64,000 nt of DNA from Agrostemma githago (Eukaryota > Streptophyta > Magnoliopsida > Caryophyllales > Caryophyllaceae): NCBI GenBank assembly GCA_958450325.1, contig OY288259.1, positions 59,980,987-60,044,986 of the forward strand. Direction: 5' to 3'. Below the pieces are notes generated by a model, which was not told the origin of the DNA, searched no databases, and worked only from the letters and a program-made list of their open reading frames with translations. A program made the translations under genes and the position numbers. Shown piece by piece: positions 35,640-47,876 of this stretch. Numbering within the stretch: position 1 is the first letter of the stretch; each line of letters starts with the position of its first letter.

Positions 35640-38610
35640 AATATTAGATATCTAACTAGATTTAGTAAATACAATATGACATAATATTTTGTAAATAAGA
35701 CTAAATATTATTTAAGATATAAATAGAAAATTATATTAATAGCATCTAGTTTAAGTTTATATGGTATCTTTACGATATTATAAATACAAGTTTATCGTAA
35801 CACAAAATTACAACGATCAATAATATAAAATTTTATTTATATTTTATTATATGTCTATAATTCCTCTGTAATCCTTATTATAGAAATTACTAAATTAAAG
35901 CCCGTGCGTTGTACGGGTTAGTTGGCTTCGGGTTAATTACATTGATGATGTATATTCATTAAATAAGAAACTTGATCAAGCTATATCATTATAATAAATA
36001 AGATGATCACATGATATTAGTAATCAAACTTAATTTCAACAACTAAGTTTATAGTCTTAAGAGCTTATTCTAAAACTCAAAAGAATACATGCGAATAATT
36101 TTTTTGATTGATAATATAAGATTCTATCGCCTCATCATAATTTTTCGATATAGGATAATTTACTCAAGGTTTATAGTTTTAAGATCCGCTTTTAAGACCC
36201 ATAAAAACGCACGATTACTCTTATTTATAATATAGAATCATCACCTTATTTTAATTTTTTCGATGTGGGATAATTTTAGGTTTCTAGTCATTTTAAAAGC
36301 TTTTTAAGACTCAAAATTTGTTGGTTGATATTTAAAACCATAAGATTACTCACTTATGATATAGAATTTAATTACGTTTATAATTTTAAGAACTATTTTG
36401 AAGACTTAAAAGAGTTTGTTTTTATATCTATGTTAGATGACAGACGATTACTCTTTTTTAAAAATATTTCACTTTTAGTATAAACATAGATTATCTTATT
36501 ATATATTTTGGATGAATGATTACTCTTATTTATATAATAATAAAAATTCACCTTATTATAATTTTTCGATGTGGGAAAATTTTACTTAAGCTTAGATATA
36601 GTCTAATTAAGAACTTTTATTTATAGACGAATGATTACACTATTTATAATATATAGAATTCCATCAATCCATCTTCATTTTTCGATGCGAGATAATTATA
36701 CTTTAACTATATAGTCTTTGTCTCAAAAGATTGTTGGATAATATCTAAGAACGAAAGAATTTTATCACCTTGTTAAGAACTTTTTTTTTGGGACGAATGA
36801 TTAATCTTATTTATAATATAGAATTTAATCACCTCATCATAATTTGGAGAAATGACTACTTTTATTTATATAATAGAATTTCATCGTCTTATTATACTCT
36901 CTTCGTTCACTATCACTATTTTTTTCTCCATTACCTTAATATTTGAGTGACCGAAGGGAGTACAATTCTTTGATGTGAGATATAATTTACTTAAATTTAT
37001 AGCCTTAAGAGTGTTTTAAGACTCAAAAGAGAGGGGTTTAATTTTTCGATGTGGGATAATTCTTAATAGTTTCTTTAAGACTCAAAAGATTTTGATTGAT
37101 ATCTAAGAATCTAAGAATAAATAATTAGTCTTATTTATAATATAAAAATCCATCACCTTATTATAATTTGTCAATGTGGAATAAATTTAACTAAAATTTG
37201 CAGTCTTATTTATAATATAGAATCATCGCTGTAACTTATTTTAATTGTTTCGATGTGGGATAATTTTAAATTTGTAGTCTTATTAAGACTCTTTATAAAC
37301 TGAAGACTACAAATTCATGACTTCATCATAATTTAAAAAACAATGACATAGAATTCCATCAAAACAAAAGTTTTTTTGTTGGTTGATATTTAAAAACGAT
37401 GATTATTCTTCTTTAGTACAAATTCATAAGTTCATCATAATTTTTCGATGTGGGAGAATTACTTAACTTCGTTAATGTCTAGAGATTTTTTTTAGTTTTA
37501 TTTATAATATAGAATTTCATCACCTTATTATAATTTTTTTATTTAAGTGTATAGTCTTGACAATTTTTTTAAGACTCAAAAGATTTATGTTTGATGAAAC
37601 TTTATAATTTTTTAAATGTGAGATAGTTTTAGTTAAGTTTATAATCTTAATATATATTTTAAGACTCAAAATATTTTTGGTTAATATCTAAGAGCACATG
37701 GTTACTACGGAGTATTATTTATAATATAAAGTTTCATCAACTTATTATAATTTTTTGATGCGAGATTATTTTTACTTAAGTTTGTAGTCTTATTAAGAGA
37801 TTTTTTAAGACTTAATTTTTTTTTTGATTGATATTTAATAACGAATGATTAGTCTTATTTATAATATAGAATTCATTAACTTATCATATTTTTCGATGTG
37901 AAATAATTTATTTAAGTTTATAGTATTCCATCACCTCTTAAATTTGCAGTCTTATATATCAGAAGTTTTTTAGTCGATATTTAAAACCAAATGATTAATA
38001 ATATTTATAATATAGAATTCCATCCTAAATTACTATAAAGGGAAGCAAATAATTACTGTATTAAACTTCATCCTAAATTAACAACTCTTAAATTTTAAAT
38101 ACGAAAAAAACTATCAAAACAATTTGAGAAATTTATAATTTGATAGTCATTAACTTTATAGGGAAAAAAAAGTATACTCGCTCCATTTTCCTAAATGACG
38201 TAGCGTTTTTATTTTACAAGGTGAATTGATCACTAACTTTAAATTTGACACGCAAAAAAATATAATTTGTTCATTTTTCTTTAATTTTAAAATCATGTAC
38301 TAAAAAAATCCTTATAAAAAAATTCATCAATTAAGATAAAATTAAGTTTCTCGAAATGTAACAATAACATATTAAAATATATACGTAGATATTTATCACA
38401 ACAAACACGCTACAAGGTCACACAATGATAAAGCAATAGAGACTTCATTATCGTGTATTTTAATTTGAATTTTGAATGACTAAATTAAATGAAATGGGCA
38501 AATTCGCTTTTCTATATGCACAAAAAATAACTAGGAAATAACGAGGTGCATTACTATTTACTACTCGTAATATAAATTCCTAATTTAATATGGAAATTAT
38601 TATGCATGCA
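35640..38610. repeat. Long degenerate tandem array between copies B and C
   Basis: From about 36050 to 38040 a unit of very roughly 100-150 bases recurs a dozen or more times with heavy divergence: TTATTTATAATATAGAATTTCATC, then CTTATTATAATTTTTCGATG with TGGGATAATTTTACTTAAGT, then ATAGTCTTAAGA and AAGACTCAAAAGA. At the left, 35898-35920 has CCCGTGCGTTGTACGGG, a hairpin like Helitron 3' ends. No coding potential; some Helitrons carry internal arrays, but these boundaries are not readable. Confidence 0.6.
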
Positions 38611-38614
38611 CGTC

Positions 38615-38993
38615 CAGATATGAGGCACAATATTGCGTATAAAATCTTTTATCTAAAAAATTATTGCTCACGGTACTAGCGGTTGACGATTTTACATGTG
38701 AAACGATTATATTCTTAAAAAGATACATCGTACTCCATACTAAATTTATTAATAAATGGATGATTTTTCTACGTGATACTATAAGTTAATTAAGGCAAAA
38801 ACCATTATTATTATTTGATGATTCGTGTATCTAACCTGATAATCACCACGTGTACATAGTAATACAATGATATTCTGCTAATAAATATCAATAAATCATG
38901 GAATATAATCATCCCCTAATTATAATATCTCGACACATGATGAATAATAAACATCGCAACATAATACTCCTATATGATACTCCGTATGAATTA
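38615..38993. repeat. 3' flank of copy C, the intact form of the unit-2 flank
   Basis: AGATATGAGGCACAATATTG through CATGGAATATAATCATCCCC matches, in order, 31246-31411 plus 32218-32402 plus 33910 onward, where two Helitrons interrupt it. It therefore serves as the empty-site reference for those insertions. Confidence 0.75.
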
Positions 38994-39660
38994 TCAGAGT
39001 CGAATCTTCCTCGACGTGGGAGGACTTGTTGTCTGTATCAAACAACAACATTGGTTCGGGTTCGTACAAGAATAATCTTTGGACCGTCGGTTTGTTTTGA
39101 AGCAGATGTCATGGCAGGTTGAAGGCCTCTTAGGATCACAGGTCTGCCTTATTGGCGCTAGAACAACACATTTAATTGATGCTTCACCATTTGCATTAAT
39201 AATAATCCCTGCTTAATAATATAATTAAGTATACAATAATAATCAAGTTAATTACATACATACATTGGTGCAGATCAATATAAATCGATTTTAATTTTCT
39301 AACGTGTTTCCGCTAGGGATACGCTAACATGTTAATTAGGGCAGGACTCACGAGTATATTGTCTACCCGGTTCTTTTGGATTGAAACTGAATGAACTTAA
39401 CTTAAGTGAACTATGGAAGTGAACTGAAATATAGAGATAAAATAAGTCTCATGGAGATGAACTGAACTGAAACTGACTGAAAATAAATCCAAAAGAACAG
39501 GGCCAGATATAGTAAATATGATTATTGATCTGATTAGCATGTTTACACGTTACTGGGCACGTTAGAAAATTCGATAATAAAAAGGGTAGACCGTACACTC
39601 ACCATTTGATAGAAGAAGAACTATCATCCCAATTAGTAGTAAAAGTTGAGGAGACTTCAT
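38994..39660 (-). CDS. Small secreted cysteine-rich peptide, defensin-like layout (copy C)
   Basis: Exons 39660-39603 and 39208-38994, phase-1 join, give 90 residues. The signal peptide MKSPQLLLLIGMIVLLLSN is one or two residues from copies A and B. After the junction it has IIINANGEASIKC, an insertion relative to IANGEVSIKC. The eight Cys keep the same spacing, while loops differ strongly (APIRQT for APLGKS, DPKRPST for DPGRPYS, FKTNRRSKDYS for FDTDRHSKDYY) and the tail ends SRKIRL. Exon 2 has drifted more than exon 1, the pattern of defence or recognition peptides. The intron (394 bp) holds a MITE. Strongly basic, no transmembrane segment beyond the signal. Function unknown. Confidence 0.75.
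39367..39504. mobile_element. MITE-like fold-back in the intron of copy C
   Basis: Starts CCGGTTCTTTTGGATT and ends AATCCAAAAGAACAGGGCC, inverted. The interior repeats GAACTGAAACTGA. Absent from copies A, B and D. Confidence 0.6.
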
Positions 39661-39699
39661 TGTTCTTCTTCGAGTTGACTCAATGAAAGACACCGAATC

Positions 39700-39760
39700 G
39701 TTTTTTTATGTCAAAAAATGAGAATGTTCATAAATACTCGTATATATATAGAACTTTGGC
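39700..39760 (-). promoter_or_regulatory. Conserved promoter block of copy C
   Basis: Minus strand GAACATTCTCATTTTTTGAC (near 39730-39711) lies downstream of a TATATATA run near 39745-39755, the same order as in copy B. Confidence 0.55.
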
Positions 39761-40615
39761 GGAGGATTATGAATATATATTTATTTATTATTACGATATC
39801 ATTTAAGATATATATAGTAAATAGGAAATTATATTTTGTAATTAGTATCGTAATTTAAGTTTATATGGTATATTTACGATACTATATAATAAATATAAAG
39901 TTTATTGAACGATCAATAATATGGAGTACACCTCTCTTACATTTTAGCAAACTTTCAAAAAAAATGAAAGACATCTACTCGCTTTACTATATAATCATTT
40001 TCGTTTTCATAGACATTATCTATCGAAGCTCTAATCCTATTTTTCATCAAGAACGATTGGGTAAGTAAATAACTTTCTACATTTTGAAGGAAACATAATT
40101 CCCGAAAGTTGTTATTTCCAATGGTTTTTGTTAATCAAACGAAACTTCATATTAATAATTTTCATGCACAACCACTCACATGATTTCAAATGGATAATCA
40201 AGGAACCCTATTATTATATATTGGTCACTATTTTTTGCCTCACTTTCTTTATTTGGCAGTTTTTATTTTTTGCCTCACTTCTCTATTTTACTTTTATATC
40301 TTACCATTTTCTCATATTATCCTCTTTCTATCATTTATTTACAAGAAATGTCATTGAATTTTACACTTTAAGGTCCACCATTCATTTCTTTACCATTTTA
40401 TATTCATTTTTCACTACCCCACCATCATTTATTTACCATTTTATATTCATTCTTTATTTTATATGCAAAAGTGAGTGGGATGATAAATAATGACCAGAGG
40501 GAGTAGTTGCAAGGAACAAATATAAAACAAGAAAACGACGATGAAGCGACAAGCAAATTAAAGTCGAGGAACCCACGATGTAATAATTCATTTCAATATC
40601 GTTCAAATCAAAGAT

Positions 40616-42117
40616 TTAATTGATCAGAGAATTTTGGAGCAACCAAACACAGGGTGGCGGTGGCGGTGGTGGAGTGCCCGGCGGTCCAGCCATTATGGAG
40701 GTGGTCTTGGGTTGGAAACAACAGCAGCTGTAGGCATCGCCACAACAAGCTTTGACCGATGTTGATTGATGCAGGCCGTAGCACAATTGCTGACACTCTG
40801 AAGTCACGCATAATTTTCTTTGACGATGACACTCAAATGATCCCCCGTTATTATTCCTCTCATTCTCCACACCATTTGATGCAATCCCTGCTTTGTGATT
40901 TTACAATACTCAAGTTACACTCATATTATACATACGATAATATATTGTACTTGTTTCGTTTCATTCATTTGTTTGATTACTAGAGAATATATTCATAATC
41001 ATGCGAATACATGTAAAATATAAACAAATAAATAAACGACACGGTGGAATAATAATATAATATCAATGTATCAGCGAGATGAAAATTATCGATGGATTTC
41101 AAATTGGTATAGTTTTTTTTTTTTAATGAACGAGGGAACTCGCAGCCATTATCTTTTTGGTGCACTCTGGATACCCTTTAGCCGATGATCATAAGTTTTA
41201 ACCACTAGGCAACACTTTATGGACAAATTGATATAGTTAGGCAACACCTTATGGACAAAATTGATATAGTTAGTCATTTGTGTATCAGTTGATTTAATTT
41301 GTAAAGTCATAGTGAGTACTCCGTAGTTAATATTCCTAAAATTAATTAATTTAAAAAAGAAAAATCAATATTCCATTCTTTTTTAATTATTCTTACTATA
41401 ATCCGTAAAAACAATTTCATGAATAAAAAATCAGTGGATGAGTGTATATAGCTTGCTTACATTAATTAATTTTAATATTATTAACATGACATGAAACATA
41501 GAAGGATTAAATTATAAATATATAAACTTTCATTTAATTTGTTCACATGAAATAATTTTGATTAGTAAAATAATGACTCCATTTTTTTTAGCAAAATAAT
41601 TACTCCATTTGTAACCATGATCTAATTTTCTTTTTTTTTTTTTTTTTTGCAATTTTGATTAATTAATTTTCTTAATTTATATTCTTCCCGCTTATATCGT
41701 TGTTCTTTATCCACAACATAAGTAATTAAGTACACATGTAATAATGCGATATTACGTAATATTTGTATTTTAATCAGTTATCATAAATTATTTCATCCAC
41801 CTGCATAACATATAACGTACATATTCATCAAAAAATAGTCACATGTTTAAACATGGCTAGAGACACGTGAAAATCAAGCTAAGTTGCCGCACATACACCA
41901 ACAATATTATAAGACGCTCACCTTGAAAAAATTTGCTGTAAAAAAAAAGCTGAACATTATAGCCCGAGCATAGATGGCCCCAAAACTGGTAATAATTAAA
42001 AAAGAGAAAGAACTACTACAGAGTATTTATTTACGTATGTATAATGTAGACGGACTCACCATTTGATAGAAGAAGAAGTATCATCCCAATTATTAGACAA
42101 AGTTGTGGAGACTTCAT
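40616..42117 (-). CDS. Divergent secreted cysteine-rich peptide of the same array (copy D), Pro-rich tail
   Basis: Exon 1 (42117-42060; MKSPQLCLIIGMILLLLSN, donor ATG|GTGAGT) is plainly a paralogue of copies A-C. Exon 2 (40887-40616, acceptor AGCAG|GGATTGCA) shares only the first residues and the Cys frame: C-x6-C-x4-C-x3-C-x11-CC-x5-CCC, then FQPKTTS, a seven-Pro run, and one more Cys near the end. Total 109 residues. C-x3-C, the 11-residue loop and CCC are kept; all else differs, and a 17-residue Asn/Gly/Glu-rich segment precedes the first Cys. The intron is 1172 bp and holds a SINE. Because the exons are far apart, a splice prediction without the paralogues would probably miss exon 1. An alternative is that exon 2 belongs to another gene; the identical acceptor and GIA start argue against that. 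Confidence 0.7.
41108..41235 (-). mobile_element. Short SINE in the intron of copy D
   Basis: A reverse copy of the SINE at 12758-13022 with a large internal deletion: poly(T) at 41115-41124, GAACTCGCAGCCATTATCTT, then GCCGATGATCATAAGTTTTA and CCACTAGGCAACAC. AAATTGGTATAG (left) and AAATTGATATAG (right) look like the target duplication. The end GGCAACACCTTATGGACAAA is repeated once more. Confidence 0.7.
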
Positions 42118-42139
42118 CGTTTTTCTTCAACACAAATGA

Positions 42140-42215
42140 TTACTAAATGAAAGACACTCACTCGATTTTTATACTCTGTATATAGTTATCAAAAAAAATG
42201 AGAACTTTCATATAT
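42140..42215 (-). promoter_or_regulatory. Conserved promoter block of copy D
   Basis: Minus strand GAAAGTTCTCATTTTTTTTG then GAGTATAAAAATCGAG, about 50-95 bases upstream of the ATG, nearly identical to copy A. This supports a shared origin of A and D promoters although the peptides differ. Confidence 0.6.
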
Positions 42216-42713
42216 AGTATACAATGTACTACGTATATGTCTATAATTAATATATAACGTACTGTAAAACATAGTCATGTGAGATCGTTTTAGAATAATC
42301 TTAATAAGTGCATTAAGATTATCAACTTTTTAGAATTTTTAATAATACGTAAATAAAGATATGAACGAACAAAATATACTTCGACAAGTGTGAAAAAATA
42401 AATATAAAGAATTTATTGGAACGGAAGAAGTATTAGTGAACAATTTACACGTCTATAATTATACAGCACATACTTGATCTATTAAGGAATACATGTGATT
42501 ATTTTTCATTTATTTTTACGTGTTTTTAGGGATTTTTTTGGGTTTATTTGGAAGAAAATAATAAGGGTGCTACCATTTTTGGCTCGATACATTGAAACCA
42601 CCATATATTTGTGTAGACACATGAAATTTGTAAGTGTCACGGATACAAGACAAGTCAAAAGTCCAAATATTTATCCGTCAAATATTTGATTTAAAATGAA
42701 ATACTCCGTGTAT

Positions 42714-43426
42714 ATATTAATGAGACATGCTAAATCATACCCACTTTTTTACTAAATCATACCCACTTTTTTACTAAATCATACCCACTTTCCCCAAATT
42801 ACTCTCCTCATAATTACCATCACAATCTTTTTTTCTCTCTTCCTCAAGCCATCTTTCCCCCAATTATTAAACATCAATCACCTCCATCTTTCCTCAAGCC
42901 ATGCACACCCAATTGGAAGTTAAGTACCTTAAACAAAATTTACTTTAAATTTAATTAATTATTTTTAAAAAAATTGTGATGTGCGGAACTTACAATACAC
43001 CGTCTGACCGTCACACGGCCGACCGATTTGATGCTATCGACGTCGAAGTAGGGTTTATTTATGAACAATATTTAATCAATAATACAGAGTATAACATTGA
43101 ATGATTATACTAAAAGTAAATTATTAATAAAATCTTCAACCTTTCAAATGCTAATTATGTCCGTAATTCAAAAGCTATAGATGAGTATAATAATAAAAAC
43201 AAAATTACTTGTTCCATGTTCGAATTGTGATTCATGACGGTGAAATTCTTGAACATTTTACTAAGGTCTCGAGAATTGAGAAAAGATAGAATTGATTAGG
43301 TATTTAGGTTTAATGATGATAAAAAGAGGGCTTTTTGTATGAGGAAGGGTAGGGAAAGGAAAAAAAATGAAAAATTGGGTATGAAGCAGTAAAAGCTGGC
43401 TATGATTTAGCAACTATGATATTAAT
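42714..43426. mobile_element. Non-autonomous DNA element with 8-bp target duplication
   Basis: ATATTAAT at 42714-42721 and 43419-43426 flanks a 697-bp insert with ends sharing an inverted TGCTAAATCATA core. The empty site is in the duplicate upstream of copy A (near 20435-20445). 8 bp suggests hAT, but the TIRs are imperfect, so the superfamily is uncertain. Confidence 0.7.
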
Positions 43427-43496
43427 TTGGACGAAATTTAAATAAACTAGTCCATTTTAATTATATTAAATAAAACTGATAAAAACCGTCTAATGA

Positions 43497-44015
43497 AGTG
43501 GTAAAACTCGTTAATACGAGACTGAAGCTTCATCGGATTGGGATTGCTGATTCTGATCGATGCTATTTATGTGAGGACCAGCCTGAGAGTTTGGATCATT
43601 TGTTCTTTGGGTGTGCTTGGAGTTCGAGAGTTGTGAAGATCGTGGGTGATTGGCTGATGAAGAGGATTCCGGTAAATGGGAGCCTGACTTGGGCTAAAAA
43701 TATTAGAGGATCGAGGCTTCAATGCAATATTACTAGAGCGGTGGTCAATGCTTTGATATATTATATCTGGAGACAGCGGAATACTTGCCGATTGGATGGA
43801 ATTGTTCCACAGCCTATCTACACGGCTAAATTGATTATTTTGGAAGTTAAAAGTCGAATAATGTGTAAGATTAAATATCCGATTCATACAAAGGACGCTA
43901 GATGGTTACAAAATTTGTTGTAGCCATTTGCTTGTAAATTGATTCATATATATATATATATATATATACACTTACATTTTACCAAAAAAAAAAAAAAAGT
44001 GGTAAAACTCGTTAA
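43497..44015 (+). mobile_element. 5'-truncated L1-type LINE with 18-bp target duplication
   Basis: AGTGGTAAAACTCGTTAA occurs at 43497-43514 and 43998-44015. The 483-bp insert ends in poly(A) and encodes in frame (43515-43923) about 136 residues of the plant LINE zinc-binding RT tail (CYLCEDQPESLDHLFFGCAW, i.e. C-x2-C-x7-H-x4-C), then a stop at 43921-43923. The empty site lies upstream of copy A near 20520. Confidence 0.88.
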
Positions 44016-44525
44016 ATGGGTCAAATCCACTTAAATGGGTCAAACTCAACAAGACAAGTCCACTTTACTTTCAAGCCCAAGCCAAATAAAACCCTATTAG
44101 TTTTAGATGGTTCATTTTCTATAAATACCCGTCATTAGAAGACGAGAAAAATTGAAAGTGATAGATCGACTTGTCCAACTCTTTCTAGAAATCAAATTCC
44201 TTCAAATCCGAGAAAAATTGAACGTTAGAGGTTGATTTGTCCAACTCTCTCCAGAAATCAGATCGACTTGTCGAAACGGAAAACTAGAAATCGACATCTC
44301 AAACTCTCTCTAGAAAATAAAGAATTGTTTTTCCGAGGATCCCGACGCCAAGCACTCCATTCCGTGTAGTCATCCAAGGAGTAAATAAAGGAGCTGAGTT
44401 TGAACCGAAGCGACAACCAAAACAGATTCAAGTCATAAAGTAAACAAGTTTAAAAGTAACTACTCGTAGCTATTATCCACGAATGTCACCACACAATTTA
44501 GACACATTAGAAATTTCGAATCTGA

Positions 44526-45496
44526 AACATTCACACATAATCCGATCTTACGAAAGCTTATACTATATACTTGCTAATCACTCACTTATTAAAACACAAT
44601 CGAATCTTACTGAAGTTTATACATGTTCATCACTGGTACTTACTTGACGCAACTCGACTTGACTCCATTTGTAATGGTCCATTTTGTAAGTCTTTCATCT
44701 TTATTATACTAAATGAGAAACCAATGAAAAAGAACTAGACACGTGTCAAGCTCTCCTTGCATCGTTTCCCGCCTAACCATGTATTAGCTTCATCTATAGA
44801 AACAATCTTTCATAAAATATAAATCAGGCAATCATTAGCTTCATTTATAGAAATGATCTTGCATAAGTATAAGATCAAGCAACTATAGCAATGTTGGGAA
44901 ATAATCTTGGGAAATAAAATAATTTTGTGACTCTCTTAAGTATGCAGATTATAGAGTTTGAAAGATTAAACAAATCAAATAATATCGTCGTTTATATGTT
45001 AAGAATAATAGAGATTAAAGAGATTGAATGATTATGCAAATCAAATAATATCATGTATAGTATAGCCTAAGATTAAAAGAAGTTTGAAAGATTACGCAAT
45101 AAACAAGCAAATAAAATCATCGCTAATCTTGGAAAATTAAATAATTACGCGAATATGAAAGTGTACTCAAGGAAGGAAAGATTTTTACCATTGTAAACTT
45201 TGGTGTAATAAAAAATCATAGACAAGTTCAAAACATGTCACTACGAACCCAAGATTAATTTCTGTAGACTGATTACTATTAGAATTTCTGATGAAATCCC
45301 CGTACCTATTTATGGTTTCCAATTTTTGAATTTCAGTGAAATTTTGACAAAGAAGACCCCTTCGTTTGAGTACATATTTTCACATAAACTTTTAATCAAA
45401 TAAAAATGTAGACAATATGTCACTATTAGTATATGATATTACTAACACGACATAAAACTCCTACGGAAGCCGTGCTTTTGCACGAGTCCTATACTA
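44526..45496 (+). mobile_element. Possible Helitron 3' terminus
   Basis: At 45472-45486, CCGTGCTTTTGCACG can form a hairpin; AGTCCTATACTAA (CTRR = CTAA) follows before T. The end closely resembles that of 31412-32217 (CACGGGGTCTATACTAG). The 5' TC end could not be fixed, so the left limit is only a bound. Confidence 0.45.
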
Positions 45497-47876
45497 ATGT
45501 ATTATTATCAAAAGACCAAGTCAAGTGCTTAGTAGGTGGGTACGACTAATAATTAATGGAGGTTGCAATCATAAGATTGAAACCGCGTAGGCCAGGAACA
45601 ACAACAACAACAACACTTTACTTCCCTACCTTAACTAACATACAACTCATTAACTTATTAGTTTCCTCACGTTTTCCGCCCTTAACTTCTGCCTATTTCC
45701 ACGTGGCCACGCCCTTAATTAATTGATGACCCATGAACCAATCATTTATTCATTTATGTTACTATGAGACCATCTTTCAGTCCATGAGACTATGAGACCG
45801 TCTTTCAATTCATTGAAATATAATACTCCATTTGGAATAAAATATTATTAAATAATTCTCTACGTTCATCATCATGTAAAGTCTCTACTCTCAATAACGG
45901 TATTAAGGGACCGTGTTTCCATAATTTTTATATTCAGATAATCGAAGATACTCTACTACTATCGTACTAAAGAAAAACACAGGAAGTCAAATTCATTTCA
46001 AATTGTTAAACCAAAATTGTATCGAATTTATCGAGCATACTTGAATTATATGCATGCATTGGACGTGAAAAATTTGTAACGAGTTCAGTGACACCAATCC
46101 ACCATAATGGTACTACTAAACCAAAATAAAATGAGATCAGATAAAATTTGTGGGCATGATTGATTTATCTTATATTAAAATATTACATGAAACTTATAAT
46201 AAAATTGTATTAATCATTATTGCATGAGACGGTGCAGTCATTTAATTTGTTTAACTTTGATTAAATACTCTCACACATGCATAATATAAAGATAAACACA
46301 TGATTGAGACTCAAAGAATGTCTTTAATATTTACTTCGTATAAAACCGGTTCTTCTCATACATGAGATCGTCTTAGTCTATAATGTAATATACGGAGTAG
46401 ATGAAATCGATATGATTAATTAATGTTACACATAACTTTTGGTTTGAACGATTGGTCGCCTTATCCATGTCACACAGTCACCAACTTGTATATGAACAAT
46501 CAAATAATGACTTTTGTTCGAAAAGGTATTCACGCGTATATAAAAATTCATACAATAATTACTCGTAAAATATGTTAATTTATATCCATGTATGTCATAT
46601 ACGGAGTATATATTTAACTTACACATAAAACAAATATCACTACATTTTAGATGTGACCTTTTGCAAATTTGTGTTATATTAGTATTATTGTTTTACAATT
46701 TTATGGATTCATTAGAGAGTGTAACTAATAATATGAGTCGATTAGTCTATTAAAAATGCTCACAATTTATAATACTCAATTAGTCTATTAAAAATTGTTC
46801 CATTTTCTCATTATATGTGACGAATATTTTGATGAAACAGGGCAATCTTTATTCTTTAAGGGACAAAGGAAGTAATAAAATATGAGTCAGATACTAGGAC
46901 TACGAGTAATAAAAATGTTCACAATGTACGATAAAATTAAAGGATATGTTTGTTGCTTGTATAAAAATAAGTACAAAATAAAATTGTTAATTTGAGGCAC
47001 ATTCTAATAATAAAAGAGGTAGTGGCTGGGGTTCCATCGTCATAGGAAAAAAGAACAAAAAAGGTACGAATCTCTCTAGGGGGTGTGTTTATTGGTCAAA
47101 CTTTAACCGAACCGGATAAATCCAAAGATTGGTCACCCCAAACATCAAAACCCAAAATCCAGATCCTGACCGAACCCATTTAGGACCAAATTTGGATAAG
47201 CCTCACTAACTTATTGAGATACAGTCCATAGTTCTTGTGTATGATACCGTCCATAGTTTTTGCCTTTTTGGATTGGACCCTTTAGGACCGGGTTTGGATA
47301 GGCCTGAACAGGACCGATATATATCCGACACGATCCAATCCTAGTCTAGGTTGGTTCGATTTATCAGTTCAACCTACTTTTTGAACACTCTTATATCTCA
47401 CTAACTTATTGAGATACCGTCTATCTATAGTTTTGGTGTACGATGGTCTATCCAAAATCATTAATTTAGTCCCAAATTTTCTCAATTTGCCGGCCTGGAT
47501 TTGTATCCATCTGCATACACCTTGTTTGTCATCGCCTACTCGTATTAGTCCACCACCACCAACTTGACAACCCACACTTTGCTCTTCTCTTCCCTTACCA
47601 CTTCTCCCTTTCTCTATTTTTTTAATTAAACCTCTCACAAACATTCATTCATTCATTCATCATTCATCCACTTCATCCATCACCCATTATTCTCAGCACA
47701 TGTTTCAGCTCATCATTTCCGCCTTTCCTCCCTTTTCCCTTCCCACCACTCTCTCACCCTTCAATTTTTTCTCATTTTCTCCCTGATTCACCATCTGGGT
47801 ATTCCTTCAATCACATAAAGTTTCAATCTTTACACCAAAAAAACCATAAAGTTGTGATCTTTAGTGCAAAAAAGAG
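45497..47876. other. Spacer and presumed promoter/5' leader of the CDPK gene
   Basis: No gene recognised to 47600. ACGGAGTA words occur at about 46392 and 46602. A direct repeat with CACTAACTTATTGAGATAC occurs near 47205 and 47399. From about 47640 the sequence is rich in CATTCATT, CT and CCA runs, typical of a plant 5' leader. Confidence 0.4.

Noticed and set aside
36050..38040. CRISPR-like array
   Set aside because: Repeats are degenerate and have no uniform repeat/spacer structure, and this is a plant nuclear sequence.
40128..40490. 120-codon Phe/Ile/Tyr-rich ORF
   Set aside because: Composition is that of AT-rich pyrimidine-skewed DNA; it would look like a membrane protein by chance.
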